A stretch of DNA of 23,688 nucleotides from an uncultured Actinomyces sp. Its GTDB lineage: Bacteria > Actinomycetota > Actinomycetes > Actinomycetales > Actinomycetaceae. Position 1 is the stretch's first letter. Every line of letters begins with the position of its first letter. The translations under genes and the position numbers were made by a program. Below are positions 15,185-22,273 of this stretch, piece by piece. The DNA is taken from NCBI GenBank assembly GCA_938040725.1, contig CALHZX010000082.1, positions 1 through 23,688 on the forward strand, written 5' to 3'. Below the pieces are notes generated by a model. It did not search any database. It saw only the letters and a list, made by a program, of their open reading frames with translations, and was not told where the DNA came from.

Positions 15185-16558
15185 TCAGGCGTCAGCCTGC
15201 GGCGCAGGTGAACGGTAGCGCTTCGAGTACGCCTCGCCCTCCAACTCTGAACCCGACGGCGCGGACGCGGGCGTCGCCGCCTCCAGGTTCGTGCCGCGCA
15301 GCTTCGAAATCAGGCGCATCCCGTGGTAGATCAGCAGCGCCGAGGCAGTACCCAGCGCGATGCCCTCGAAGGACATGTCGCCGATCTTCCACGTGAAGTT
15401 CGCAATTGCGACGATCAGCGCGACCGCGGCGGTATTCAGGTTCACCGGGTTGGAGAAATCCACGCGATTCTGCACCCAAATACGCACGCCCAGCATGCCG
15501 ATCATGCCGTACAGGACCGTGCCCGCACCGCCGAGGACGCCCGGGGGAATCGTCGCAATCAGCGCGCCGAACTTCGGCAGCATCGACAGCACCAAGGCAA
15601 CACCAGCCGCGATCAAGTACGCGGCCGTCGAGTAGACGCGGGTCGCCGCCATGACGCCGATGTTCTCCGCGTAGGTCGTCGTACCCGAGCCGCCGCCGCT
15701 GCCGGCCAGCATCGTGGACAGGCCATCCGCCATGAGCGCGCGTCCCGTCAGGTCGTCCATGTTCTCGCCTGTCATCGCGGACACAGACTTCACGTGGCCG
15801 ACGTTCTCCGCGACCAGGATGAACACGACCGGCAGGAACAGTCCCAGGGTCGAGGGGGCAAAGCTCGGGGCCTGGAACTCGGGGAAGCCGATCCAAGCGG
15901 CCTTGCTCACGGTCGAAAAGTCGACCTGACCCTGAAGAATCGCCGCCACGTAGCCGATCAGCACGCCGATGAGAATCGACAGGCGGCCCAGGATGCCCTT
16001 GAACAGCACGGTCACGAGGCAGATCGACACGATCGTCACAAAAGCAGTGATCGGGCCTTCCTTCACCCAGTTCCACGCGGCAGGTGCCAGGTTCAGGCCG
16101 ATGAGAGCCACGATCGCGCCCGTCACCACGGGCGGCATGACCGCGTCAATCCAGCGCACACCCGCGAAGTGAACGATCAAACCAACCGCAGCCAGCGTCG
16201 CACCCGTCGCAATGATGCCGCCGAGCGCGTAGGAGGAACCCATGGACGCCGACACCGCGGTAATCGGGGCGATCAGGGCGAACGAGGAACCCAGGTACGA
16301 GGGCAGACGGCCCGCCGTGATCAGGAAGAACAGCAGAGTGCCGATCGCGGTGAAAAAAAGCGTTGTCGACGGAGGGAAACCCGTCAACAACGGAACAAGG
16401 AACGTCGCACCAAACATTGCGACCACGTGCTGGGCGCCAATGCCAATAGTGCGCGGCCACGACAGTCGCTCACCCGGGAGGACGACGTCACCGGGATTAA
16501 TTGATGTGCCGTTACCGTGAAGCTTCCAACGGAACAGCGAGGTCTTCGTTTCGCTCAT
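15185..16558 (-). CDS. Uracil/xanthine permease family transporter (NCS2, UraA-like)
   Basis: Nucleobase:cation symporter of 457 residues. Helix 1 contains the NCS2 motif GIGAQHVVAMFGATFLVPLL with the conserved Gln-His pair. The family signature ENIGVMAATRVYS (Glu-Asn-x-Gly) is present in the middle, and about 12-14 hydrophobic segments are visible. It most resembles uracil permeases, though xanthine or another base cannot be excluded. The start at 16558 (MSETKTSLFRWKLHG) gives family length; the longer open frame above it lies in spacer and the opposite-strand gene. The Shine-Dalgarno is weak. No pyrimidine gene is adjacent and no PyrR-type leader was recognised. Confidence 0.93.
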   Translation of the reverse strand: MSETKTSLFRWKLHGNGTSINPGDVVLPGERLSWPRTIGIGAQHVVAMFGATFLVPLLTGFPPSTTLFFTAIGTLLFFLITAGRLPSYLGSSFALIAPITAVSASMGSSYALGGIIATGATLAAVGLIVHFAGVRWIDAVMPPVVTGAIVALIGLNLAPAAWNWVKEGPITAFVTIVSICLVTVLFKGILGRLSILIGVLIGYVAAILQGQVDFSTVSKAAWIGFPEFQAPSFAPSTLGLFLPVVFILVAENVGHVKSVSAMTGENMDDLTGRALMADGLSTMLAGSGGGSGTTTYAENIGVMAATRVYSTAAYLIAAGVALVLSMLPKFGALIATIPPGVLGGAGTVLYGMIGMLGVRIWVQNRVDFSNPVNLNTAAVALIVAIANFTWKIGDMSFEGIALGTASALLIYHGMRLISKLRGTNLEAATPASAPSGSELEGEAYSKRYRSPAPQADA

Positions 16559-16717
16559 AAGCGTACAAATCCGATCAGTTGATGGGCAGGATGGCCGTAC
16601 CGGTCGGAACAACAGGGTAGCGCGTTTGCCCCTGTATCTGCAGGTTTCGCCACGCCTAAACCCCACGAGCGGCCAAAGTGTGGTGTACGCCCCTGCTGTT
16701 ATGGAATAGTGGAGCAC

Positions 16718-17155
16718 ATGAGCCAGCCGTCCCCGAACCTCGCCCCCACAGTCTCCAGCGTGCCCTGGGCGAACCCGGACACTGCCTCGCCGACGAACAT
16801 CGTCGGCGACCGCTACGGATACGCGCCCGAGAGCGTCGCCCGCCAGAGCGTCCCGGTCTCGTACGACAGATTCCCAGGCACGGAATACGTCAACATCCGG
16901 GAGGTCTTCGCCGACGGCGGCTACACCTCCCCCAAGCCCATCACGAACCCCATCGCGAAAGTCGCCCTCTGGTTCGCCGTCTTCGGGATGTTCGGCTTCA
17001 CCCTCGTCATCAGCATCGTTCTCGCGGTCATCGCTCTGATCCAGGCGCAGTCCCTCCCCGAGCGCATCGGCTCGCGCGAGGCCATCGCCGCCCTCGTCTA
17101 CGACGGCATCCTCGTTTTCGTTGGCCTCTCCATCTACGTGCTCGGGCTCTTCTAA
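16718..17155 (+). CDS. Small two-helix membrane protein, function unknown
   Basis: A 145-residue protein. Residues 1-75 are hydrophilic, Pro/Ser/Tyr-rich and presumably cytoplasmic. Two hydrophobic segments follow, about VALWFAVFGMFGFTLVISIV with AVIALIQ, and VYDGILVFVGLSIYVLGLF at the very C-terminus, separated by a charged loop SLPERIGSREAIA. The layout resembles DUF4190-type actinobacterial membrane proteins, but I would not assign the family firmly. The start at 16718 has GGAG just upstream; a GTG three codons earlier is possible. It is divergent from the uracil permease gene, and its stop is 2 bases from a terminator arm. Confidence 0.75.
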   Translation: MSQPSPNLAPTVSSVPWANPDTASPTNIVGDRYGYAPESVARQSVPVSYDRFPGTEYVNIREVFADGGYTSPKPITNPIAKVALWFAVFGMFGFTLVISIVLAVIALIQAQSLPERIGSREAIAALVYDGILVFVGLSIYVLGLF

Positions 17156-17172
17156 TCGACGAGGCCGGGGCC

Positions 17173-17214
17173 GCCTTCGCGGGTCAGCCTTCGCGGGTGC
17201 GTCTTCGTGGGTGC
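17173..17214 (+). repeat. Three 14-bp tandem repeats
   Basis: GCCTTCGCGGGTCA, GCCTTCGCGGGTGC and GTCTTCGTGGGTGC follow one another directly after the terminator-like arm at 17158-17171. No function is evident. Confidence 0.65.
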
Positions 17215-17369
17215 GGCCAGGTGGGCGGTGGTTGAGCTGGCGCGCGCTCGCGGCTGAGATGTCACTGAGCGTCCTGGCCGATCTCGGCGGACATGCGGCC
17301 TGCCTGCGCGAGCGGAGCACGCGTTATTTTGCGACATTCCAGTCCTGTGATCTGGTCCATTGGCCAGGA

Positions 17370-17400
17370 TTGGCGCTGGGAGTCTTTTTTCGCTTATGAT
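17370..17400 (+). promoter_or_regulatory. Probable tRNA-Ser promoter
   Basis: TATGAT (17395-17400) lies 20 bases before the tRNA, with TTGGCG (17370-17375) 19 bases upstream. The -10 box is good; the spacing is slightly long. Confidence 0.45.
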
Positions 17401-17419
17401 TGTCCGGCACGATGTGCAC

Positions 17420-17507
17420 GGAGGATTCGCCTAGTGGCCTATGGCGCACGCTTGGAAAGCGTGTTGGGTGCAAGCCCTCGGGGGTTCGAATCCCCCATCC
17501 TCCGCCA
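17420..17507 (+). tRNA. tRNA-Ser (anticodon GGA)
   Basis: Acceptor stem GGAGGAT (17420-17426) pairs with ATCCTCC (17497-17503); discriminator G and an encoded CCA end follow. The anticodon arm CACGC-TTGGAAA-GCGTG gives anticodon GGA. A long variable arm (GGG...CCC) is present, as in class II serine tRNAs, and the T-loop is GGTTCGAATCC. An intrinsic terminator follows. Confidence 0.97.
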
Positions 17508-17511
17508 CCGG

Positions 17512-17545
17512 ACCCCGGAACCTGCCCAGGTTCCGGGGTTTTCTC
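17512..17545 (+). terminator. Intrinsic terminator after tRNA-Ser
   Basis: Perfect 12-bp stem ACCCCGGAACCT / AGGTTCCGGGGT with loop GCCC, followed by a T-rich tail (TTTCTCTTT). Confidence 0.9.
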
Positions 17546-18030
17546 TTTGTTTGCAAGGGAAAGTAATCATCGTAGGGGAAGGGTGTTGCTCCAGCGACTC
17601 ACACGTTTTCCCCTTAGTTACGGAACTTGAGGGGAACACTAGGGGAACTAAGTACGAAATTAGTACGAACACAGTGTGGTGGCCGGTGGGGAAGCTTTCC
17701 TGCTTGTGCTGCTTGTGGCGCCGCCTGATCTCCGGCCGACGCGAGTCCTGCCCGCCCGCGAGCCGTCCGCGCCGCGAGCTTCGCTCGGCGCGTCGCCTCG
17801 AAGCCCGGCCAGGCCCCGCAGGCCTCGCGGCGGCCTCCAATCGGGCGTGCCTGTCGTTCGTGTGTTGCCGCCCTGGCTTTGCCGCCGCCCTCGGGCCCTG
17901 CAGTCTGCCCCAACAACTCCCGCATTCCACATGCGCCCGCAGCTGACCGGCGCCATAGCTGGGCTCCGCAGCCTGCGCGGTGAACGCCAACCGGGCGTGG
18001 CTTGCCTGGCTGGGCCCCGGCCTCGTCCTC
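17546..18030. repeat. Spacer with reversed GC-rich repeat copy C
   Basis: No gene is supported in these 485 bp. 17546-17690 is less GC-rich and contains AGGGGAAC twice 11 bases apart and TACGAA twice 12 bases apart. About 17740-17850, read on the minus strand, matches repeats A and B: GGGCTTCGAGGCGACGCGCC followed by GAGCGAAGC, foldable as GCTTCG with CGAAGC. At 18014-18027 is the arm GCCCCGGCCTCGTC, 3 bases from the stop of the next gene. Open frames here translate the repeat or the tRNA. Confidence 0.6.
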
Positions 18031-18594
18031 TTAGACTCCGAGCCCCTCGACGATCTCCGCTCCCGGGAGCGCGGCGAGGACCTCGCCCGTCACGAACAGC
18101 TTCGAACGGCGCAGGCCCGAGCCGATGCAGCTCCAGCCGACCGCGCACGCCGAATCGATGAGGAGCCGCCACGAGCCGGGCACGCCGACCGGCGTGATGC
18201 CGCCATACTCCATGCGTGACGCCTCAACCGCGCGGTCCTGCGGCCAGAAGCTCGCCTTGCGCACATCGAGGCGCTTCTTCACCACGTGATTGACGTCCGC
18301 GTTCGTTGTCGCGCGCACGACGCACGCGGCGATACGCTCCTCGCCCGCGCGCTTGCCCGCCACCAGGATGCAGTTCGACGACAGCGCCAGATCCATGCCG
18401 AACTCGCGCGTCATGACCTCCGTGTCCGCGAGCTCCGGGTCGATCGCGACGACGAGGGCCGACGAGGTCGTGGCCACCCCGCGCTCCGCTAGCGCGGTGA
18501 GAGCGGCCGCGACCGGCGGCGCGAGCAGGTCCAAATGGTCCAGTGCGGGCACTGGCTCCAGGGAGCCGATGCCGGGAATGATGATGTCGCTCAT
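18031..18594 (-). CDS. YbaK/EbsC-family (aminoacyl-tRNA deacylase-like) protein
   Basis: A 187-residue protein with the YbaK/ProX editing-domain fold. Members hydrolyse mischarged aminoacyl-tRNA in trans, such as Cys- or Ala-tRNA(Pro). Diagnostic stretches are DVNHVVKKRLDVRKASFWP, then EYGGITPVGVPGSWRLLID, then IGSGLRRSKLFVTGEVLAAL near the C-terminus. The family segment begins after ~75 N-terminal residues. The exact tRNA substrate cannot be told. The start at 18594 (MSDIIIPGIG) lacks a clear Shine-Dalgarno, so it may be leaderless or slightly misplaced. It converges with the small membrane-protein gene. Confidence 0.85.
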   Translation of the reverse strand: MSDIIIPGIGSLEPVPALDHLDLLAPPVAAALTALAERGVATTSSALVVAIDPELADTEVMTREFGMDLALSSNCILVAGKRAGEERIAACVVRATTNADVNHVVKKRLDVRKASFWPQDRAVEASRMEYGGITPVGVPGSWRLLIDSACAVGWSCIGSGLRRSKLFVTGEVLAALPGAEIVEGLGV

Positions 18595-18749
18595 GGTGTT
18601 TAGGGTAGGCCTGTCGGTGTCGGAGTGTCTGGGGTGGCCGATGGGCAAGCCTGCGTGAGGGACGGGTGTGCGTCGGTGCCTGCGGTGTTCGGGGTCTGCG
18701 GTGTTCCGCGGCATGGTCGCCGCAGCTGCGCGCGCCGGGGGAAACCGTG

Positions 18750-18755
18750 TATGCT
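18750..18755 (+). promoter_or_regulatory. Probable -10 box of the SRP RNA
   Basis: TATGCT ends 8 bases before the predicted RNA start. No convincing -35 box is visible at the usual distance. Confidence 0.4.
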
Positions 18756-18763
18756 GAGGGTCG

Positions 18764-18853
18764 GTCCTCCGCGTGACGGTATCATCCGAACCTCCCCAGG
18801 GCAGGAATGCAGCAAGGATAAGGGTGCGCTGCCGGGTGCGCGGAGGATCTTTG
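18764..18853 (+). ncRNA. ffs: Signal recognition particle RNA (4.5S, small bacterial type)
   Basis: Helix 8 is recognisable: CCAGG, GCA-GGAA-TGC hairpin with a GGAA tetraloop, then AGCAAGG, preceded by GAACCTC and followed by ATAAG, as in bacterial SRP RNA. The ends pair as TCCTCCGCG (18765-18773) with CGCGGAGGA. The RNA scaffolds Ffh for membrane-protein targeting. Exact ends are estimated to a few bases. Confidence 0.88.
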
Positions 18854-18877
18854 TATATGCTGCTCGATCTTGGTCGG

Positions 18878-18898
18878 CTGAAGGACATGCTCCTTCAG
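18878..18898 (+). terminator. Hairpin downstream of the SRP RNA
   Basis: Perfect 8-bp stem CTGAAGGA / TCCTTCAG with loop CATGC, about 25 bases after the RNA. There is no strong T-run, so termination is probable rather than certain. Confidence 0.5.
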
Positions 18899-18924
18899 TG
18901 TGGTTCAGGTCATGGCTCTTGATT

Positions 18925-18952
18925 TTGCATCCTGACGAAGAGCGTGTAAGCT
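18925..18952 (+). promoter_or_regulatory. Probable tRNA-Arg promoter
   Basis: TTGCAT (18925-18930) and TAAGCT (18947-18952) are 16 bases apart, and the tRNA begins 22 bases further on. Confidence 0.5.
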
Positions 18953-18973
18953 TGTACCCAGCCAAACGGCAAA

Positions 18974-19046
18974 GCGCCCGTAGCTCAATGGATAGAGCAT
19001 CTGATTACGGTTCAGAAGGTTGGGGGTTCGAGTCCCTTCGGGCGCG
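18974..19046 (+). tRNA. tRNA-Arg (anticodon ACG)
   Basis: Acceptor stem GCGCCCG (18974-18980) pairs with CGGGCGC (19039-19045), discriminator G. The anticodon arm TCTGA-TTACGGT-TCAGA gives ACG, expected to be edited to ICG. The D-arm GCTC...GAGC and T-loop TTCGAGT are present. CCA is not encoded. Confidence 0.96.
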
Positions 19047-19094
19047 CAGCGGCCCCCCTCGGTGCGATCCACCGGTGGGGGTTCTGCGTTTTTG

Positions 19095-19122
19095 AAAAGC
19101 ACTCCTTCGGGAGTGCTTTTTT
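19095..19122 (+). terminator. Intrinsic terminator after tRNA-Arg
   Basis: AAAAGCACTCC / GGAGTGCTTTT stem with a stable TTCG tetraloop and a T6 run. Confidence 0.93.
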
Positions 19123-19162
19123 CATACCCAATGTGTCTACGCGTTCGCGGCGAGGCCCGGGA

Positions 19163-19269
19163 TTATAGGACACTAGGGTGGGCTATAGGCGCAAACGTGG
19201 TGCTTTAGGCGGCGTGTTGTGGGTCTAGTGGGCGCGTCCGGCCCAGCCTTTGCGGGTTATAGGACACTA
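19163..19269 (+). repeat. Pair of 13-bp direct repeats TTATAGGACACTA
   Basis: Exact copies at 19163-19175 and 19257-19269, 94 bases apart, each in GC-rich surroundings. No other copy was noticed in the window. Confidence 0.7.
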
Positions 19270-19368
19270 CGTGTTGCTGGAGGGGTGACTTTTCGGCTTT
19301 GTCGCGCGGGAAAGTTACTATTTTAGTTGGTCGTGTTTGCCTCGTTCCTGTGAATACTGCATCGCGGG

Positions 19369-19500
19369 CCTGTGTGTGGACCCCTGAAGGTGCCCGTGGG
19401 CCCGAGGCCCCGTCCGTGGGCCCGATGGTATGCGTGTGGGCAGCGCCGCCCATGTGCATGTCGAGGGGTTTACATGCGCACTGAGGGGTTAACGTGCGTC
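19369..19500. repeat. Mirror-symmetric array of 20-bp repeats (array 2)
   Basis: The centre GGGCAGCGCCGCCCATG (19438-19454) differs at one of 17 positions from array 1. To its right are two units exactly 20 bp apart (19461-19480 and 19481-19500; TCGAGGGGTTTACATGCGCA and CTGAGGGGTTAACGTGCGTC). To its left are inverted units with CGTGGGCCCGA at 19395 and 19415, again 20 bp apart, and a weaker one at 19375. Architecture is the same as array 1. Confidence 0.75.
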
Positions 19501-19557
19501 CGCGCAGCTGATGGCGAGGCGGAACTTGTCCGGCACAGCCGCTTTGGAGCGTTTTCC

Positions 19558-19673
19558 GTGACAACATTCGCCCTGCGTGGCCTGTCGGGGGAGGTTTGCG
19601 TGACAACATTCGCCCTGCTCGCCAAAAAACGCGCATTTTGGGCCGTTTTGCGCGTGCAGGGAGAGTTTTGTCC
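19558..19673. repeat. Inverted-repeat element with duplicated arm (copy 2, opposite orientation)
   Basis: GTGACAACATTCGCCCTG occurs exactly at 19558-19575 and 19600-19617. CAGGGAGAGTTTTGTCC (from 19657) is the imperfect opposite arm. The centre ATTTTGGGCCGTTTTGCGCG aligns with the centre of the 4023-4142 element. Confidence 0.65.
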
Positions 19674-19815
19674 CGCAGTTGCCCGGTTGGAGGCTGCCGC
19701 AGAACTTGTGGAGCTCAGCGGTGAGATGTTGGGACTGGTCGCCGCGCCCGTGGGCGGGCAGCGCCACGGGTGCCATCACCACGGGCGCCATTATGCACGC
19801 GGATAGGTAACGAGC

Positions 19816-19863
19816 ATCCGGATAGCAAAATAACCTATCCGGATGCGCATAACCTATCCGGAT
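19816..19863. repeat. Three ATCCGGAT palindromes at about two-helical-turn spacing
   Basis: ATCCGGAT at 19816-19823, 19837-19844 and 19856-19863, centre spacing 21 and 19 bases. The last is extended to a perfect 12-bp palindrome CTATCCGGATAG, and two share the longer form AACCTATCCGGAT. A half-site GGATAGG lies at 19801. This looks like a protein-binding site cluster, but no gene start lies nearby. Confidence 0.65.
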
Positions 19864-19998
19864 AGTGCTCAGACGGAGAGCGCTGCAGGGGCGGCAGCAC
19901 ACGCACAGGGTTTGCTGCATGATCAGAAGCGGCTGCACCGCCGAAGGACCCCTCTTTCACAGCTCGCGGCGGTGGTGGGGCCAGGCTTGCCGCAAAAG

Positions 19999-20103
19999 TC
20001 GCATGCAATTCGATTTGGTGAAGATTCAATAAAGTCTGAAAACGTTGCAATTCCAACGCTGTGAATTCATAGTTTGAAACAATTGCGAGGGAATTGCATG
20101 CGA
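19999..20103. repeat. ~105-bp element with 13-bp terminal inverted repeats, copy 2
   Basis: Ends TCGCATGCAATTC (19999-20011) and GAATTGCATGCGA (20091-20103) are a perfect 13-bp inverted repeat. The interior is markedly AT-rich compared with its surroundings. See copy 1 at 14984-15089. Confidence 0.8.
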
Positions 20104-20119
20104 AATTGGTGGTAGACCC

Positions 20120-20400
20120 AGCGATGAGGGATGCGAGGCCTGCGGGGTGGTGGTCGGGCCTGGCCGGACAACGAGGCGACGCGCCGAGCAACCCATCAGC
20201 ACGCCACGCGTTACTGGTGTGGAGGGCGCCGGAGGGTTCGGAGGGCACGGGCGGGCTTCGAGGCGCGGCGCCGAACGAAGTGAGGCCCTAGCCTCGCGGG
20301 CGGCCGGGGCCTTCCGGCGTCCGGAACACCCGTGGGGCCACAGAGCAGCCCGGCACACCAGCGCATCGAGCAGCCCGGCCCGGCAGGGCATACGAAGCAA
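20120..20400 (+). repeat. GC-rich dispersed repeat, copy B
   Basis: 20213-20330 is near-identical to 4352-4470, and looser similarity extends on both sides (for example CGACGCGCCGAGC at about 20178). It ends within a few bases of the stop codon of the gluQ gene at 20405. Confidence 0.8.
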
Positions 20401-20404
20401 AACC

Positions 20405-21319
20405 TCAGGAACTGGGCGGCGTCACGACCCACGGCTCGGTCGACAAGGAACGCAATCCTGCAATCCCCAGGGCGTCCGCAATGTCGGAGGCGCAGTGCGC
20501 CCCGGGCACTCCCAGGGAGGAACCGATAAACGACACGACGTCGGCGGTGGACCAGCCTAGGCCTCGTAGGTCCGAGAGGGTGACAGCGCCGTCGCGCTTG
20601 GCCAGGCGCGCCCCTGAAGGTGCGAGCGCGAGGGGCACGTGCGCGTAGGTCGGTTCGGGCGCCCCGAGGAGGTGCGCGAGCTGCGCCTGCGCGGGCGCCT
20701 GGGAGAGCAGGTCGAAGCCGCGCACGACCTGGTCGACGCCCTGAAACGCGTCGTCGACGACGGCCGCCAGGTTGTAGGCGGGCACGCCGTCCGCGCGGCG
20801 CACGACGAAGTGGTCGACGGGGCCGGTGTAGGAGCCGTGCAGCTCGTCGAACACGGTCCACTCGGGCGAGGGGGCGGCCAGGCGCAGCGCGGGGGCGCGC
20901 CCCAACTCGGCTAGAGCTGTGCGCTTGGATGAACGCTCGGATTCGCTCAGCGTCAGGCAGGTCCCCGGGTAGTGGCCGGGCGGCACGTGTGGCGCGGAGG
21001 CGGCCTCGCGGATGTCTCGGCGCGTGCAGTAGCACTCGAAGATGAGGCCGCGCGCGGCCAGCGACGCCAGTGCAGCCTCGTGCGCGTCGGCCCTCGCCGT
21101 TTGGATGAGGGGCTCGCCGTCCCAGTCGATGCCGATCGCCGCCAGGTCCTCGATCTGGCGCTCGGCGGATCCGGCGCGTTCGCGGTCGATGTCCTCGATG
21201 CGCAGGACGAATCGCCGCCCGGTCGTGCGCGCCCACGCCCACGCGAGGATCGCGGTGCGCAGGTTGCCCAGGTGGAAGTCGCCCGTGGGGGAGGGCGCGA
21301 ATCGTCCGGTGTTCGTCAT
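20405..21319 (-). CDS. gluQ: Glutamyl-Q tRNA(Asp) synthetase
   Basis: A 304-residue stand-alone catalytic domain of glutamyl-tRNA synthetase type. GluQ enzymes attach glutamate to the queuosine base of tRNA(Asp). It opens with FAPSPTGDFHLGNLRTA, the HIGH-type motif (H16-L-G-N19). The zinc ligands C96-x-C98, Y117 and C121 (CYC...YPGTC) are characteristic of GluQ. The KMSKS-like loop is ARLAKRDGAVTL, and the anticodon-binding half of GltX is absent. Length matches the family (~300). The ATG at 21319 follows TGAGGCC. It is divergent from the fluoride-channel pair, with 78 bases between starts. Confidence 0.95.
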   Translation of the reverse strand: MTNTGRFAPSPTGDFHLGNLRTAILAWAWARTTGRRFVLRIEDIDRERAGSAERQIEDLAAIGIDWDGEPLIQTARADAHEAALASLAARGLIFECYCTRRDIREAASAPHVPPGHYPGTCLTLSESERSSKRTALAELGRAPALRLAAPSPEWTVFDELHGSYTGPVDHFVVRRADGVPAYNLAAVVDDAFQGVDQVVRGFDLLSQAPAQAQLAHLLGAPEPTYAHVPLALAPSGARLAKRDGAVTLSDLRGLGWSTADVVSFIGSSLGVPGAHCASDIADALGIAGLRSLSTEPWVVTPPSS

Positions 21320-21397
21320 GGCCTCAGTGTACGAGGCCCTGGCCGCCTCCTGGGATCGCCTCCCCGCGCGCTAGGGCCGCAGGCGTACAGTGGGTGC

Positions 21398-21877
21398 ATG
21401 GCGAGTTTTCGGGTGCCCGACTGGTTGGCGGTTTTCCTGGGCGGGGTCGTGGGGACGGCGGCGCGTGCTGGGTTGGATGAGGTCGCGAAGGCCTCCCCCG
21501 TGCGTGGCCTTTTTCTGTCGTGGTCGACGCTGACGGTCAACGCCGTGGGCGCGTTCCTGCTGGGCGCGCTGGCCGCGTGGGTGGCGGGGCGCCTCGCGCG
21601 CGGCGCGGGGGATCCGGCGTCGTTGAAGACTCTGAAGCTCCTGGTCGGCACGGGTTTTGCGGGCGCTTTCACCACGTATGGGACGTACATCGTCGCGTCG
21701 GTGGGATACGTGTCGCTCAATGGGATTGTCGAGGCCGTCTCTCAGTCCCTCGGTCTCCTCGCCCTGGGTGGGGCCTGCGCGTGGGCGGGTATGCGCGCGG
21801 GGGAGCGGCTGTGCGGCCCCTCAGCTGCCTCAGTGGCCTCCGCGGTATCCGTCAATGACGAGGAGGAGCGAGCGTGA
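21398..21877 (+). CDS. crcB: Fluoride channel subunit CrcB/Fluc 1
   Basis: Small membrane protein of 159 residues with four hydrophobic helices. Family marks are the conserved Asn in TLTVNAVGAFLLG (N48) and the pore segment GTGFAGAFTTYGTY; the second position of the usual FTTFSTF phenylalanine motif reads Tyr here. A hydrophilic tail ends the protein. The start at 21398 is chosen by family length; the Shine-Dalgarno is weak. Its stop overlaps the next gene as GTGA. With the paired gene it should form a heterodimeric, fluoride-exporting Fluc channel. Confidence 0.92.
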   Translation: MASFRVPDWLAVFLGGVVGTAARAGLDEVAKASPVRGLFLSWSTLTVNAVGAFLLGALAAWVAGRLARGAGDPASLKTLKLLVGTGFAGAFTTYGTYIVASVGYVSLNGIVEAVSQSLGLLALGGACAWAGMRAGERLCGPSAASVASAVSVNDEEERA

Positions 21878-22245
21878 GCGCAGTGATGTTCCTGTTGGTG
21901 GCGCTGGCTGGCGGCGTGGGTGCGTGCGCCCGCTTCTGGCTGGACCGAGGCGTGCAGCGCGCTGTGGATTCGTGGGGTGATCCGGCGGCCGCGAAGCTCG
22001 GCATCCTAGTGGTCAACGTGATCGGCTGTTTCCTGGCCGGCGCGGCCACTCAGCTGGTGCCCGCTGATCTCATGCCGATCGTCTCGACCGGCTTCCTGGG
22101 TGGTTTCACGACGTTCTCGACCGCGCTCGTGGACGCGGTGACCCTGTGGGCTGACGGGTTCCGAGGTCGCAGCCTCGCCCTCGCGCTCGGTACGTGGACC
22201 CTGTCGTGGGGTGCGGCCCTGGCCGGCATCGCCTGTGTTGGATAA
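21874..22245 (+). CDS. crcB: Fluoride channel subunit CrcB/Fluc 2
   Basis: Second Fluc subunit, 123 residues, four helices. It has N48 in LVVNVIGCFLAG and the canonical pore motif STGFLGGFTTFST (71-83). The GTG start overlaps the first subunit stop by 4 bases, fitting translation of the two halves in equal amounts. Gram-positive bacteria often carry such pairs. The stop codon lies inside the hairpin described next. Confidence 0.94.
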   Translation: MSAVMFLLVALAGGVGACARFWLDRGVQRAVDSWGDPAAAKLGILVVNVIGCFLAGAATQLVPADLMPIVSTGFLGGFTTFSTALVDAVTLWADGFRGRSLALALGTWTLSWGAALAGIACVG

Positions 22246-22273
22246 TGGCTTTGCGCGCAAGTTTGGCCATTAT
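22242..22273. terminator. Nested hairpin after the fluoride channel genes
   Basis: ATAATGGC (22242-22249) pairs perfectly with GCCATTAT (22266-22273). The loop contains the palindrome TTGCGCGCAA (22251-22260). The stem includes the crcB stop codon. It has no T-run, so termination is uncertain; it could also be an operator. Confidence 0.45.

Larger units (their letters stand above)
19123..20404. other. Gene-free repeat island 2
   Basis: About 1.3 kb without a supported gene, between the tRNA-Arg terminator and the 3' end of the gluQ gene. In order it contains two copies of TTATAGGACACTA (19163, 19257), the symmetric 20-bp array (19369-19500), the inverted-repeat element (19558-19673), three ATCCGGAT palindromes (19816-19863), the ~105-bp element (19999-20103) and GC-rich repeat copy B (20120-20400). 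The stretches 19176-19256, 19270-19368, 19674-19815 and 19864-19998 show nothing I can name. Open frames here are short and mutually overlapping. Confidence 0.7.

Noticed and set aside
15185..17320. 711-residue reading of the uracil permease frame
   Set aside because: The N-terminal ~250 residues are low-complexity translation of spacer and the opposite-strand membrane-protein gene; the family begins at MSETKTSLF (16558).
17420..17690. Integration site of a mobile element at tRNA-Ser
   Set aside because: No integrase and no second copy of the tRNA 3' end was found; only short local repeats follow the terminator.
17439..17990. Minus-strand open frame of 183 codons
   Set aside because: It is a translation of the tRNA-Ser complement and repeat C; no protein family features.
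18600..18730. Short tandem GCGGTGTTC-like repeats upstream of the SRP RNA
   Set aside because: Only two imperfect 16-bp units; likely chance in biased sequence.
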